Source: Sphingobacterium sp. SGR-19 (GTDB lineage: Bacteria > Bacteroidota > Bacteroidia > Sphingobacteriales > Sphingobacteriaceae). From it: a DNA stretch of 64,000 bases. The notes under the pieces are model-generated. The model saw only the letters and a list, made by a program, of their open reading frames with translations, was not told where the DNA came from and made no database searches. Location: the NCBI RefSeq assembly GCF_011043555.1, contig NZ_JAAKGS010000004.1:248001-312000 (forward strand). Reading direction: 5' to 3'. Positions 27,753 to 36,428 of this stretch are shown piece after piece. The translations under genes were made by a program, and so were the position numbers. Position 1 is the first letter of the stretch. The number at the start of each line of letters is the position of its first letter.

Positions 27753-28949
27753 TTGGAAAAAGGACAACTCATTCATCTCATACGTCAGTATATGGACAAT
27801 TCCATATCTGCCGACAATCTTGTTTTGCTTAAAAACGCGTTGGAACAGAAAACAGATGAAGATCTCCTATGGGTCTGGGATATCCTTATGGAGTCGTCGC
27901 CCGCCACAAAAGGACATGCCCCCGATTCCGACCATTTATTCCAGCGGATTATGTTGGATGAGCGGCTTCAGCCGAATTTTTCTAAAGATACCAAAAAGAT
28001 TAAAACAACTAAACGTTTAGTTAAGCTGGTGGCTGCTGCAAGTATCCTTGTCTTTTTAAAGTTTGCAATAGATTTTATAAATGGGCCAGATCCAACAGCG
28101 GTAAAACTCGGCGTTAAGGATACGATTTCGACTATTAAGCCGGGAGGAAATAAAGCCCGGATTGTTTTGGCCGATGGAACTCAATTAGACCTGGAGGGAT
28201 TGAAAAATGATACAATAATCCAACTGGAGGGCTATGCAGTACATAAGACAGCCGAGGGATCCATTACGTACGCAATAACGGGTGAACAAAGGGTGAAAGG
28301 TAACCTGTATAATACCATTATTACCCCAAATGGTGGAGAGTATAATTTAACGCTATCTGACGGGACAAAAGTAGCGATGAACGCCTCATCCACGCTTCGT
28401 TATCCGATCAATTTCCAGGAGAATGTCCGTCGTGTTGAACTGAAGGGAGAGGCATATTTCGATGTAAGTAAACAATACAGAAATGGGAAACGGATTCCCT
28501 TTATTGTGGAGACGGATCAGCAAACCCTAGAAGTGCTGGGTACTGCTTTTAACGTCAACAGCTATGGTGAAACGATTCAAACAACCTTGGTAGAAGGGTC
28601 GGTAAAGATCTCTTTCGACAATGGACTAGCTCATGTTCTAAAACCTAGCCAGCAAGCTGTTTATGCACGCGAATCAAAAAACATAGCCATCACCAATGTG
28701 GATCCATTTTATGTCATTGCCTGGAAAAATGGTTCGTTTGCATTTGAAGATGCGTCGATCGATGAAGTTATGGAAAGTGTTGCCAGATGGTATGATGTGG
28801 ATGTCGTGTTTAAAGATGATTTAAGGGATAAGCAGTTTTCCGGTATGATCTCCAGGTTTGAGGATATTGAGAAATTGTTGAAAACGGTCGAGTTAACAGG
28901 ATCGGTAAGATTCGAAATCAATGGAAGGAGGATTTTGGTTATGAAATAA
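27753..28949 (+). CDS. FecR-family anti-sigma factor
   Basis: 398 residues from a TTG at 27753; the N-terminal anti-sigma helix segment KGQLIHLIRQYMDNSISADNLV supports this start over the ATG at 27792. A single membrane segment LVKLVAAASILVFLKFAIDF lies near residues 90-109. The periplasmic FecR domain follows (IITPNGGEYNLTLSDGTKVAMNASSTLRYP and GTAFNVNSYGE), and a C-terminal DUF4974-like STN-interacting part ends in FEINGRRILVMK. It would hold the upstream sigma factor inactive and relay the signal from SusC. Spacing to the sigma gene is 58 bp. Confidence 0.93.
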   Translation: MEKGQLIHLIRQYMDNSISADNLVLLKNALEQKTDEDLLWVWDILMESSPATKGHAPDSDHLFQRIMLDERLQPNFSKDTKKIKTTKRLVKLVAAASILVFLKFAIDFINGPDPTAVKLGVKDTISTIKPGGNKARIVLADGTQLDLEGLKNDTIIQLEGYAVHKTAEGSITYAITGEQRVKGNLYNTIITPNGGEYNLTLSDGTKVAMNASSTLRYPINFQENVRRVELKGEAYFDVSKQYRNGKRIPFIVETDQQTLEVLGTAFNVNSYGETIQTTLVEGSVKISFDNGLAHVLKPSQQAVYARESKNIAITNVDPFYVIAWKNGSFAFEDASIDEVMESVARWYDVDVVFKDDLRDKQFSGMISRFEDIEKLLKTVELTGSVRFEINGRRILVMK

Positions 28950-28976
28950 AAATCAGCAGAATTGGAAGAGCATAAC

Positions 28977-29005
28977 AATCAGGAGCGTTGCGACCGCCCC
29001 TGATT
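28977..29005 (+). promoter_or_regulatory. Hairpin between fecR-like and susC-like genes
   Basis: AATCAGGAGCG (28977-28987) pairs with CGCCCCTGATT (28995-29005), with one mismatch and a 7 nt loop. No T-run follows, so it is not a standard terminator. It may stabilise or process the operon transcript at the point where expression must rise for SusC. Confidence 0.4.
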
Positions 29006-29074
29006 AGCCAAGTCCCGCGGGCTTGTCGATTGATGTCTTAGCATATAATAGTAAACAACCAATCTTAAATACAA

Positions 29075-32000
29075 ATGTATAAAAATTATGATATACTCAC
29101 GCCGTTTTGCAGGCGTTTGAAACCTAGATTGTTCGTCATGAAACTATCCTTGATCTTAATGATTGTAAGCACGTTGCAAGTTAGCGCATTTACGTTTGGT
29201 CAAAAAGTGACGCTTAGCAGGAAAAATGTAAAACTGACTGCTGTTTTGAAAGATATCCAGAAACTAAGCGGATATAATATTTTTTACGATAAATCTGTCG
29301 TTCCGGCAAATGCGTTGGTGGATTTGCACGTGAATGACGTATATGTCGAGAAAGTCCTCGACGGACTCCTGGAGAAGTTTCATATAGGATATAAACTGGT
29401 GGACAAGAACATCATATTGATGCGAAAGGAAAATGCTTCGATAGCAAGCACGGACAATCGGAGGCTAACCCAAGAAAAAATAGTGAAGGGTAACGTTACG
29501 AATCGCGCAGGTGAACCGCTCGCGGGAGTTACTGTTTCCGAAAGAGGGAAAACCAACAGTACGATGACTGATGAAAGAGGCAATTATATCCTCCGTACTG
29601 AAGATGATGCCGCAATGCTGCATTTTTCGTTTGTCGGATATGAAGATCAGGAAATAAGTCTTGGAAACAGAACGGTGGTCGACGTGGTATTAGTAGACCG
29701 AACGGATGAACTTGATGAAATCGTTGTGGTCGGGTATGGGACAGTACGGAAGGTGGATCTGACCGGATCCGTAGCGCAGGTAAGGGCTCGAGAGGTAAAT
29801 GCCTTTCCCAATGCCAGCGCATTGCAGGCCCTCTCAGGCCGAGCTCCCGGAGTACATATACGCCAGAGTTCGGGCGCCCCCGGTCCCGGTATATCTGTTC
29901 GTGTTCGCGGAGGAAATTCCATTCAGGGAAGTAATGAACCGCTGTATGTTATTGACGGATTTCCCATAGCCGGTTCTAATCCCTCCATAGTCAATACCGC
30001 TGATATAGAAAGTATCGAGATTCTCAAGGATGCATCGGCTACGGCGATATACGGTTCACGTGGTGCCAATGGTGTCGTGATCATTACAACAAAAAAGGGA
30101 AAAGAAGGACGTACAGATGTGTCGTTTGAAACCAGTTACAGCTCGCAGCGGCTCATCCGTAAACTCGATCTTATGAACGCGCAGGAGTATGCAAGATTCT
30201 ACAACGAACAGGCGACGAACGATAATGTGGCACCTTATTTTAATGAAGAAGAGATAAGCGGATTTGGGGAAGGTTTTGACTGGCAGGATTTTGTCTTTAG
30301 AAATGCCCCGATGACCACGGCTGCGCTTGGCATAGCTGGTGGAAATGAGAAAACGCGGTTTTCCATAAACGGTAGCTTTTTCGGGCAAGATGGTATCATT
30401 CAAGGAAGCAATTACAATCGTTATTCGTTGCAAAGCAGTATCGATCATAAAATCAACGATAAGATTTCCGTCGAATTGAATACGATCCTCTCGCGTCTGA
30501 CAACCGAAAGACGAGACAGTGGAGGAGGCAATCGAGGCAACTCCATGATTGCTGCAGCCATTTCTGCTCCACCGATTCTGACACCCTATAACGAAGATGG
30601 TTCTTATCGAATACTGCATACCGCTTATCCATTTCTGGCGACAGATCTGCGCAATCCCATTAACTGGATCAATGAAAGTACCGCGCAGACCAAAGCAAAC
30701 GTAGCGTTGATCAATACGGCTGTATCCTATCGGATTACCCCCGATCTTATCTTCAAAGTGGCTGGAGGGTTGGAGAACCGCGATGACCGTTCGGATAATT
30801 ATACGACGACCAAATTTTTTGATAGCCCGGGAATCGCTAATGTATCTTCCACGCAGCAGACCAGCCTGTTGAACGAAAACACATTGAATTATAATAAAAC
30901 GTTTAATGACAACCATAGTCTCGCTGCGGTAGCGGGACTGACCTACCAGAATTTTATGACGACGGCTGTAAACGCCGGAGGGACAGATTTTCTTTCGGAT
31001 ATCTATGAGACCTACAATTTGGGCGCAGCTGGTACGCCAGGTGTACCCGGGTCCGCGTACACAAAGTCGGTATTAATTTCGTTCTTGGGGCGCGTAAATT
31101 ATAGTTACGACGACCGTTATCTCGCGACGATAAGTTTTCGCCGTGACGGATCCTCGCGCTACTCGCCGGGAAGTAAATGGGGGAATTTTCCTTCAGCAGC
31201 GCTTGCGTGGCGTATTTCAAACGAAAATTTCATGCGTAATGTTTCGGCCTTTTCGGATCTCAAGTTGCGGGCCAGCTGGGGGCTAACCGGTAGCCAAGCC
31301 ATTGATCCGTATACTACGCTTAATTTACTATCCCCAGGTAAGACGATATTTGGTAATGAATATTTCAATACGGTTAGTCCATTAACACGACTGCCGAATG
31401 ACTTAACCTGGGAAACTACCGAGCAGTTTGATCTTGGAGCAGATGTTGGCGTCCTGAATAATAGAGTATTGTTAACCGCGGACTACTATGTGAAAAATAC
31501 GCGCGATTTGCTGAGTGATGTACGGTTGCCGGCTTCCATGGGCTATACGACGACGATCCGAAATGTCGGCAAGGTACAAAACAGAGGCGTTGAGTTAGGC
31601 GTGGAAGCAAGGCCTTTTGAAGGCAGTTTTACGTGGAATATAAATGCCAATATAGCCTTTAACAAAAACAAAGTAATCAGTCTATACAACGGCGAAGATG
31701 TTCTGCGGGATAATATCGGTATGGTCATCGTGAGCGATGCTACCAGCATATTGAGGGAGGGACGACCCGTCGGACAGTTCTGGGGTTACATAGAGGATGG
31801 TTACGACGAGAAAGGGGACATTATTTATCGTGATGTCAATCAGGACGGTAGCATCACATCTGCCGACAAGACATATATTGGGGACGCTAACCCTGATTTT
31901 ACATATGGATTTAATTCCGTAATGAATTATAAGAATTTCGAATTTTCGTTTTTTCTCCAAGGAACGTATGGAAATGATATTTTCAATGCGAGCTCTGTTA

Positions 32001-32365
32001 CGAATACCATGGACTATGGCTTTGGTCTGAATATGCCCAAAACAGTGTATGAGAATCATTGGACGATCAATAATACAGATGCCGACTATCCGCGGATCAG
32101 TAGATCGACGCCCGTAAAGGTGTCGGATCGATTTATAGAGGACGGTTCATTTTTGCGACTCAAAAACATATCCTTGGCTTACAACCTACCACTGCAAGCA
32201 TGGAATACGAACAAATTACAGCGGCTGCAGGTCTATGTGAGCGCACAAAATCTACTTACGTTCACCAATTACTCCTGGTGGGATCCGGAAGTGAATTTTC
32301 GACTCGACCATAATAGCTACCCGTCGGCGAAATCGGTCACCTTCGGTATCCGAGCCGGTTTCTAA
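29075..32365 (+). CDS. SusC-family TonB-dependent receptor with STN domain
   Basis: 1096 residues. After a signal region near residues 22-43 (MKLSLILMIVSTLQVSAFTF) come an STN domain at about 45-105 (NVKLTAVLKDIQKLSGYNIF), a CarboxypepD_reg-like domain at about 135-205 (GNVTNRAGEPLAGVTV), the TonB/plug start DELDEIVVVGYGTVRKVDL near 210-228, plug motifs GSNEPLYVIDGFPI and SATAIYGSRGANGVVIITTK, and the 22-strand barrel ending in VTFGIRAGF. It imports oligosaccharides or glycosides with SusD. The STN domain allows signalling to FecR. It is 126 bp after the FecR gene and 20 bp before susD. Confidence 0.95.
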   Translation: MYKNYDILTPFCRRLKPRLFVMKLSLILMIVSTLQVSAFTFGQKVTLSRKNVKLTAVLKDIQKLSGYNIFYDKSVVPANALVDLHVNDVYVEKVLDGLLEKFHIGYKLVDKNIILMRKENASIASTDNRRLTQEKIVKGNVTNRAGEPLAGVTVSERGKTNSTMTDERGNYILRTEDDAAMLHFSFVGYEDQEISLGNRTVVDVVLVDRTDELDEIVVVGYGTVRKVDLTGSVAQVRAREVNAFPNASALQALSGRAPGVHIRQSSGAPGPGISVRVRGGNSIQGSNEPLYVIDGFPIAGSNPSIVNTADIESIEILKDASATAIYGSRGANGVVIITTKKGKEGRTDVSFETSYSSQRLIRKLDLMNAQEYARFYNEQATNDNVAPYFNEEEISGFGEGFDWQDFVFRNAPMTTAALGIAGGNEKTRFSINGSFFGQDGIIQGSNYNRYSLQSSIDHKINDKISVELNTILSRLTTERRDSGGGNRGNSMIAAAISAPPILTPYNEDGSYRILHTAYPFLATDLRNPINWINESTAQTKANVALINTAVSYRITPDLIFKVAGGLENRDDRSDNYTTTKFFDSPGIANVSSTQQTSLLNENTLNYNKTFNDNHSLAAVAGLTYQNFMTTAVNAGGTDFLSDIYETYNLGAAGTPGVPGSAYTKSVLISFLGRVNYSYDDRYLATISFRRDGSSRYSPGSKWGNFPSAALAWRISNENFMRNVSAFSDLKLRASWGLTGSQAIDPYTTLNLLSPGKTIFGNEYFNTVSPLTRLPNDLTWETTEQFDLGADVGVLNNRVLLTADYYVKNTRDLLSDVRLPASMGYTTTIRNVGKVQNRGVELGVEARPFEGSFTWNINANIAFNKNKVISLYNGEDVLRDNIGMVIVSDATSILREGRPVGQFWGYIEDGYDEKGDIIYRDVNQDGSITSADKTYIGDANPDFTYGFNSVMNYKNFEFSFFLQGTYGNDIFNASSVTNTMDYGFGLNMPKTVYENHWTINNTDADYPRISRSTPVKVSDRFIEDGSFLRLKNISLAYNLPLQAWNTNKLQRLQVYVSAQNLLTFTNYSWWDPEVNFRLDHNSYPSAKSVTFGIRAGF

Positions 32366-32384
32366 CTTTATTACAGTTCATAGG

Positions 32385-33833
32385 ATGAAGAAATTGAAAT
32401 TAAATACGATGAAGAGATTAATATGCATGTGGGGTATAGTTGCACTTTTTGTAGCGTGCGAAAAGGCCCTCGAAGAAACACCTAAGCAGATCTCGGAGGA
32501 GAATTTTTATAATACGGCAGAAGAAGTTGAAGCCGCAGTGAATGCGATTTATAGCCCATTGCGTAAAGATCTCATGCCGAATTATATTGCTGCGCTGGAG
32601 TGTCATTCAGACTGGATGTATGGTCGTGGTAGTTGGACCCCCCTGAGCAACTACCAAGGGCTGGATGACGCGAACATAACACGCGTTCAAGGTTTTTGGA
32701 ATGGTTTCTATCTGGCAATCAGGAACGCAAATCTGGTTGTCTTGAACGTGGTAGAAGGGGAAGCGTTTGCGGAATACGTTGCCGAAGCAAAGTTCCTGCG
32801 TGCTTTTTCCTATTTTCAGTTGGTCAGGAATTGGGGGGGTGTACCGTTGCGTACCGAGGAAACAATGGACGTAAAGGATCTTCCGCGCAGTACAGAAGAC
32901 GAAGTCTATCAGTTAATTTTGGATGATTTGGCAACAGCGTCGATATCGCTGCCAGAAACTGCTGCAGTTAGCGGCCGTCCCACTAAATGGGCCGCTAAAA
33001 CGCTACTGGCTGATGTGTACTTGCAACTGAAGCGCTATAACGAAGCAGCTGAACTAGCCAACGAAGTTGTCCAAGCAGGTTTTAATTTAGTAAGCGTGAG
33101 TAGCCCCCAAGACTACCAGTATAAAATTTTCGGGCCGGATATCACCACAAGCACCGAGGAGATTTTTGCGCTGAAGTACGCACGTCTTCCTGCTCAGGGG
33201 AATTACATTTTGTGGATATCCAACCATCCAAGTACCAAACTACTCACAGCAGGTGGTACAGGTGCTTATGCCGTCCATGGCGACGCGACCAACGCGAATT
33301 ATATCGAGTGGAATAACGATGATATCCGCAAACAGCTCTGGGACCAGATTAACTTTGGTTTGGGACCAAATACGCTGGTTAGTTCAAAGTATGTGGATCC
33401 AGATGCGCTTGATGCGAATACTTCAGGAAATGACCTGCCGATATATCGGTTATCCGATGCTTTGTTGATCTTCGCTGAGGCGTCTGCAAAAGCTGAAAAT
33501 ACCGTCAGCGCAGCGGCTATGGAGGCACTGAACAAGGTGCATCGGAGGGCTTATGGCTATGCGCCGAATGCATCAGCTCCGGTCGATTACGACCCTACAG
33601 ATTATGACAGTGACACCTTTGTGGATCTCGTTATACAGGAACGGGGATATGAATTCATATATGAAGGGAAGCGTTGGTTCGAATTGAAGCGAACCGGAAA
33701 ATTGGACGAACGCATTCAACATGGCAAAGGAAAGTCGGTCGTTCAAAAGCATTTACTTTGGCCAATTCCGCTTTCCGAGACAAATTATAACGATGCAATT
33801 GACCCGGTGGCTGATCAAAACCCCGGATATTAA
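32385..33833 (+). CDS. SusD/RagB-family glycan-binding lipoprotein
   Basis: 482 residues. The lipoprotein signal MKRLICMWGIVALFVAC puts the lipidated Cys at residue 25. The SusD fold shows as TPKQISEENFYNTAEEVEAA, the TPR segment with AEAKFLRAFSYFQLVRNWG near residues 130-148, and the C-terminal VIQERGYEFIYEGKRWFEL near residues 414-432. The protein sits on the outer leaflet as a lid over the SusC barrel and binds the imported ligand. The SusC/SusD pair with two GH78 enzymes indicates a rhamnose-containing ligand. Confidence 0.95.
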   Translation: MKKLKLNTMKRLICMWGIVALFVACEKALEETPKQISEENFYNTAEEVEAAVNAIYSPLRKDLMPNYIAALECHSDWMYGRGSWTPLSNYQGLDDANITRVQGFWNGFYLAIRNANLVVLNVVEGEAFAEYVAEAKFLRAFSYFQLVRNWGGVPLRTEETMDVKDLPRSTEDEVYQLILDDLATASISLPETAAVSGRPTKWAAKTLLADVYLQLKRYNEAAELANEVVQAGFNLVSVSSPQDYQYKIFGPDITTSTEEIFALKYARLPAQGNYILWISNHPSTKLLTAGGTGAYAVHGDATNANYIEWNNDDIRKQLWDQINFGLGPNTLVSSKYVDPDALDANTSGNDLPIYRLSDALLIFAEASAKAENTVSAAAMEALNKVHRRAYGYAPNASAPVDYDPTDYDSDTFVDLVIQERGYEFIYEGKRWFELKRTGKLDERIQHGKGKSVVQKHLLWPIPLSETNYNDAIDPVADQNPGY

Positions 33834-33854
33834 CCATCTAGAAACTTTAAAGAA

Positions 33855-35222
33855 ATGGACAAAATGAAAAGAAGGTCAGCTATAGCCACATTAGGAGCAA
33901 TCTCCTTAGGATTGACTACACCTCGGTTACTCAAAGGAGAGGTGCTACAAGGACCACGTATACTAAAAAAGGAAATGCTCACTACCGATATCCTGGTGAT
34001 CGGTGGCGGCACAGCAGGCGTAGTAGCTGCAGTGCAAGCTGGAAGGGCGGGGAAGAAAATTATTTTGGTCGAAAACGGGAGTATGCTGGGTGGTACTACC
34101 ACGACCGGTGGAGTCGCTTTTCCCGGTATTTTTTTTGCATGGGGCAAGCAGGTTATTGGCGGTATAGGCTGGGAAATGGTACAGGAAGCTGTCGCGTTAA
34201 ATGATGACAAATTACCCGATTTTTCCATTCCTCATGGCCGCCAGCATTGGCATCACCAGGTGCGTTTAAATGGTCCTCTTTATGCGATGGTGATCGAAGA
34301 TAAATGTGTGGAGGCAGGCGTAAACCTGAGGTTTTACGAAACGCCGGTAGAAGTCGTGCAACATAAGGAAGGTTGGAAAGTAACGACGGTCGGAAAAGGA
34401 ACGGAAACGGAGATTGTCTGCAATCAATTGATTGATTGCACTGGAAATGCATTTGCTGTCTCCTTGGCAGGATTTAATTTGCTGCGAGAGAAAGAGACAC
34501 AACCGGGAACGTTGATGTTCCGTATTGGTGGATATTCCCTGGATCAACTTGATATGAACCGGATTAAGGATGAATTTAACGCGGCGGTAGATCGTGGAGA
34601 CCTGATTAAAGGAGAGTTTCTACATGTTGAATCTTTGCTTCGTAACGCCGGCGATAACGTGCAGCACATCGCCGGCGCTGACGCCACTACCTCTGTATCG
34701 CACACTATTGCAAACATCAACGGACGGGCATCGCTGTTTAGAACACTGAAGTTTCTTCGGACGCTGCCAGGTTTAACCGGTTTAAAGGTGTTGGATATGC
34801 AAAACGAAACTGCCGTCCGGGAGACCTATCGCATTGATAGTATCTATCAGGTTACACATGAAGACTACGTTACGGGAAGAATTTTTGAAGATTCAGTTTC
34901 CTATTCTTACTATCCTATAGATCTCCACGACGAAAAGGGAGTAGTCCCTAAACATCTGGAAGAGGGACGGGTAGCATCGGTACCGTTAAGGGCGCTTATA
35001 CCAAAAGGCAGCAGGAACTTGATCGTTGCTGGCCGTTGTGTCGGGAGTGACCGTCTGGCAAATTCAGCTTTACGTGTCCAGGCATCCTGTATGGGCATGG
35101 GGCAAGCTGCGGCTGCCGCAGCTGTATTGGCGCACGTGCAAGGTAAAACACCTGCGGAGGTTGCCATGTCAGATCTGAAGAAATTATTGACGGAACACGG
35201 CGCTATTGTACCGACAGGATAG
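33855..35222 (+). CDS. Exported FAD-dependent oxidoreductase (PF12831 type)
   Basis: 455 residues. A Tat-like N-terminus (KMKRRSAIATLGAISLGLTT) is followed by an FAD-binding loop LVIGGGTAGVVAAVQAGRAG near residues 47-66 and LVENGSMLGGTTTTGGVAFP near residues 72-91, the hallmark of the FAD_oxidored family. The C-terminal FAD motif is NLIVAGRCVGSDRLANSALR near residues 391-410. The family is common in carbohydrate loci but few members have known reactions; oxidation of a sugar or aglycone is possible. It sits inside the rhamnoside locus, 21 bp after susD, so it likely acts on the same substrate. Confidence 0.88.
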   Translation: MDKMKRRSAIATLGAISLGLTTPRLLKGEVLQGPRILKKEMLTTDILVIGGGTAGVVAAVQAGRAGKKIILVENGSMLGGTTTTGGVAFPGIFFAWGKQVIGGIGWEMVQEAVALNDDKLPDFSIPHGRQHWHHQVRLNGPLYAMVIEDKCVEAGVNLRFYETPVEVVQHKEGWKVTTVGKGTETEIVCNQLIDCTGNAFAVSLAGFNLLREKETQPGTLMFRIGGYSLDQLDMNRIKDEFNAAVDRGDLIKGEFLHVESLLRNAGDNVQHIAGADATTSVSHTIANINGRASLFRTLKFLRTLPGLTGLKVLDMQNETAVRETYRIDSIYQVTHEDYVTGRIFEDSVSYSYYPIDLHDEKGVVPKHLEEGRVASVPLRALIPKGSRNLIVAGRCVGSDRLANSALRVQASCMGMGQAAAAAAVLAHVQGKTPAEVAMSDLKKLLTEHGAIVPTG

Positions 35223-35243
35223 ATAAAAAGATAAGATTTGGTC

Positions 35244-36353
35244 ATGAGGGTTTTAGGAACTATTTTTATTGTACTCCTTTTTTTCTATGGGACTACCTCG
35301 ACTTTTAGTCAGCAGCGTCGGGAAGATACCATTCGTTATTTCACAACACCCACGCTGCCGCAAAATGTCGCTGATGTCAATAGTATACTTATCGATACGG
35401 GGGGGATTTCGACGCCAAAAGACACTCTTTTTCAATTATTGACTAAACGCGGCGATCCGATATCGTATTATCGGGAGATAAGCACAGAAGTCTGCTTTGA
35501 CGGGTCTTGTCGATTGCTGAGGGTAAACCTTTATTGGAATGTGACGGGCCGATACCTTGGCTTTGAACTTCCTCCAGCAGAATTTTTAAGCAAAGCGGAG
35601 CATGAACCTTTCAATGAACAGGAGTACCAACAACTGCACACTATATTGGCCGATAGTCTTTCGCCCATAGGCAATTTCAATTACCAAAATTTATTCCCGG
35701 AGAGCAGTGCGGCTGAAGGCGTGGATGCTGTAACCCGTCCTACATCCAAAGATGTACTGCCCTATGTCGTAAAAGGAGCGGTCTTTACTACCTACAAGAT
35801 GTGGAACCTTGTGTACGGCCAGATGCAACGGGATGTTGAACACGCAACGGAAGCTGCGCTGAATCCTGGTTTTCTACTTGATATACTCAATAGCGATGAT
35901 ATCTGGGACAGATATTGGGCACTGGATCGAATGCGTATGTTGTCAGATCACCCACTTCAAATGAAGGATAAGGTCGTTGGTTTTTTATGCCATAGTTCAT
36001 ACAACCTTGTATTACATACCTTAACCGTTTTACCAGAGGAGTGGGGTGAAGATTCCTCCTTCCAGCAGAAATTATGGTTAGCATTTGACTGCGTTCCCGC
36101 AGCATTGGAACCAAAGGTGATGGAGAAACTTGGCACATACAAAAAACTAGACCGATCAATTATGTTGGACATTACCGACCGCTTGCCAACAATGTATGGT
36201 CCCGTATTGACTGCTGCGTTGCAGTGTCTACGAAATTATCTCCCGAAAGAGCCGGAAATTCTGCTGCGTGTAACAGCATTGCTTAAACATAACAATCCAT
36301 ATATCGTTAAGCAGATAAAGAAATTCCTTCAAGAAGTTCCAACGATTGATTAA
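35244..36353 (+). CDS. Exported protein with FMN-binding-like segment, function unknown
   Basis: 369 residues from the ATG at 35244; signal peptide RVLGTIFIVLLFFYGTTSTF. Residues 80-150 read EVCFDGSCRLLRVNLYW then TGRYLGFELP and EPFNEQEYQQLHTILADS. From memory this resembles a Bacteroidota family whose next segment is DAVSGAT followed by a hydrophobic VVxGA-YT-Y element. Here it is D161-A-V-T-R-P-T167 followed by VVKGAVFTTYKMWNLVYG, so the acceptor Thr position is kept but the SGA core is changed. The C-terminal half looks like helical (HEAT-like) repeats. The family link is from recollection and unconfirmed. It lies between the FAD oxidoreductase and the second GH78 gene. Confidence 0.6.
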   Translation: MRVLGTIFIVLLFFYGTTSTFSQQRREDTIRYFTTPTLPQNVADVNSILIDTGGISTPKDTLFQLLTKRGDPISYYREISTEVCFDGSCRLLRVNLYWNVTGRYLGFELPPAEFLSKAEHEPFNEQEYQQLHTILADSLSPIGNFNYQNLFPESSAAEGVDAVTRPTSKDVLPYVVKGAVFTTYKMWNLVYGQMQRDVEHATEAALNPGFLLDILNSDDIWDRYWALDRMRMLSDHPLQMKDKVVGFLCHSSYNLVLHTLTVLPEEWGEDSSFQQKLWLAFDCVPAALEPKVMEKLGTYKKLDRSIMLDITDRLPTMYGPVLTAALQCLRNYLPKEPEILLRVTALLKHNNPYIVKQIKKFLQEVPTID

Positions 36354-36428
36354 TTTGCAAAAGATTAAAGTGAGGATCCAAAAGCATTTAAAATAGTCCA
36401 AAATAAACCAGATAAAGGAAAACATAGT

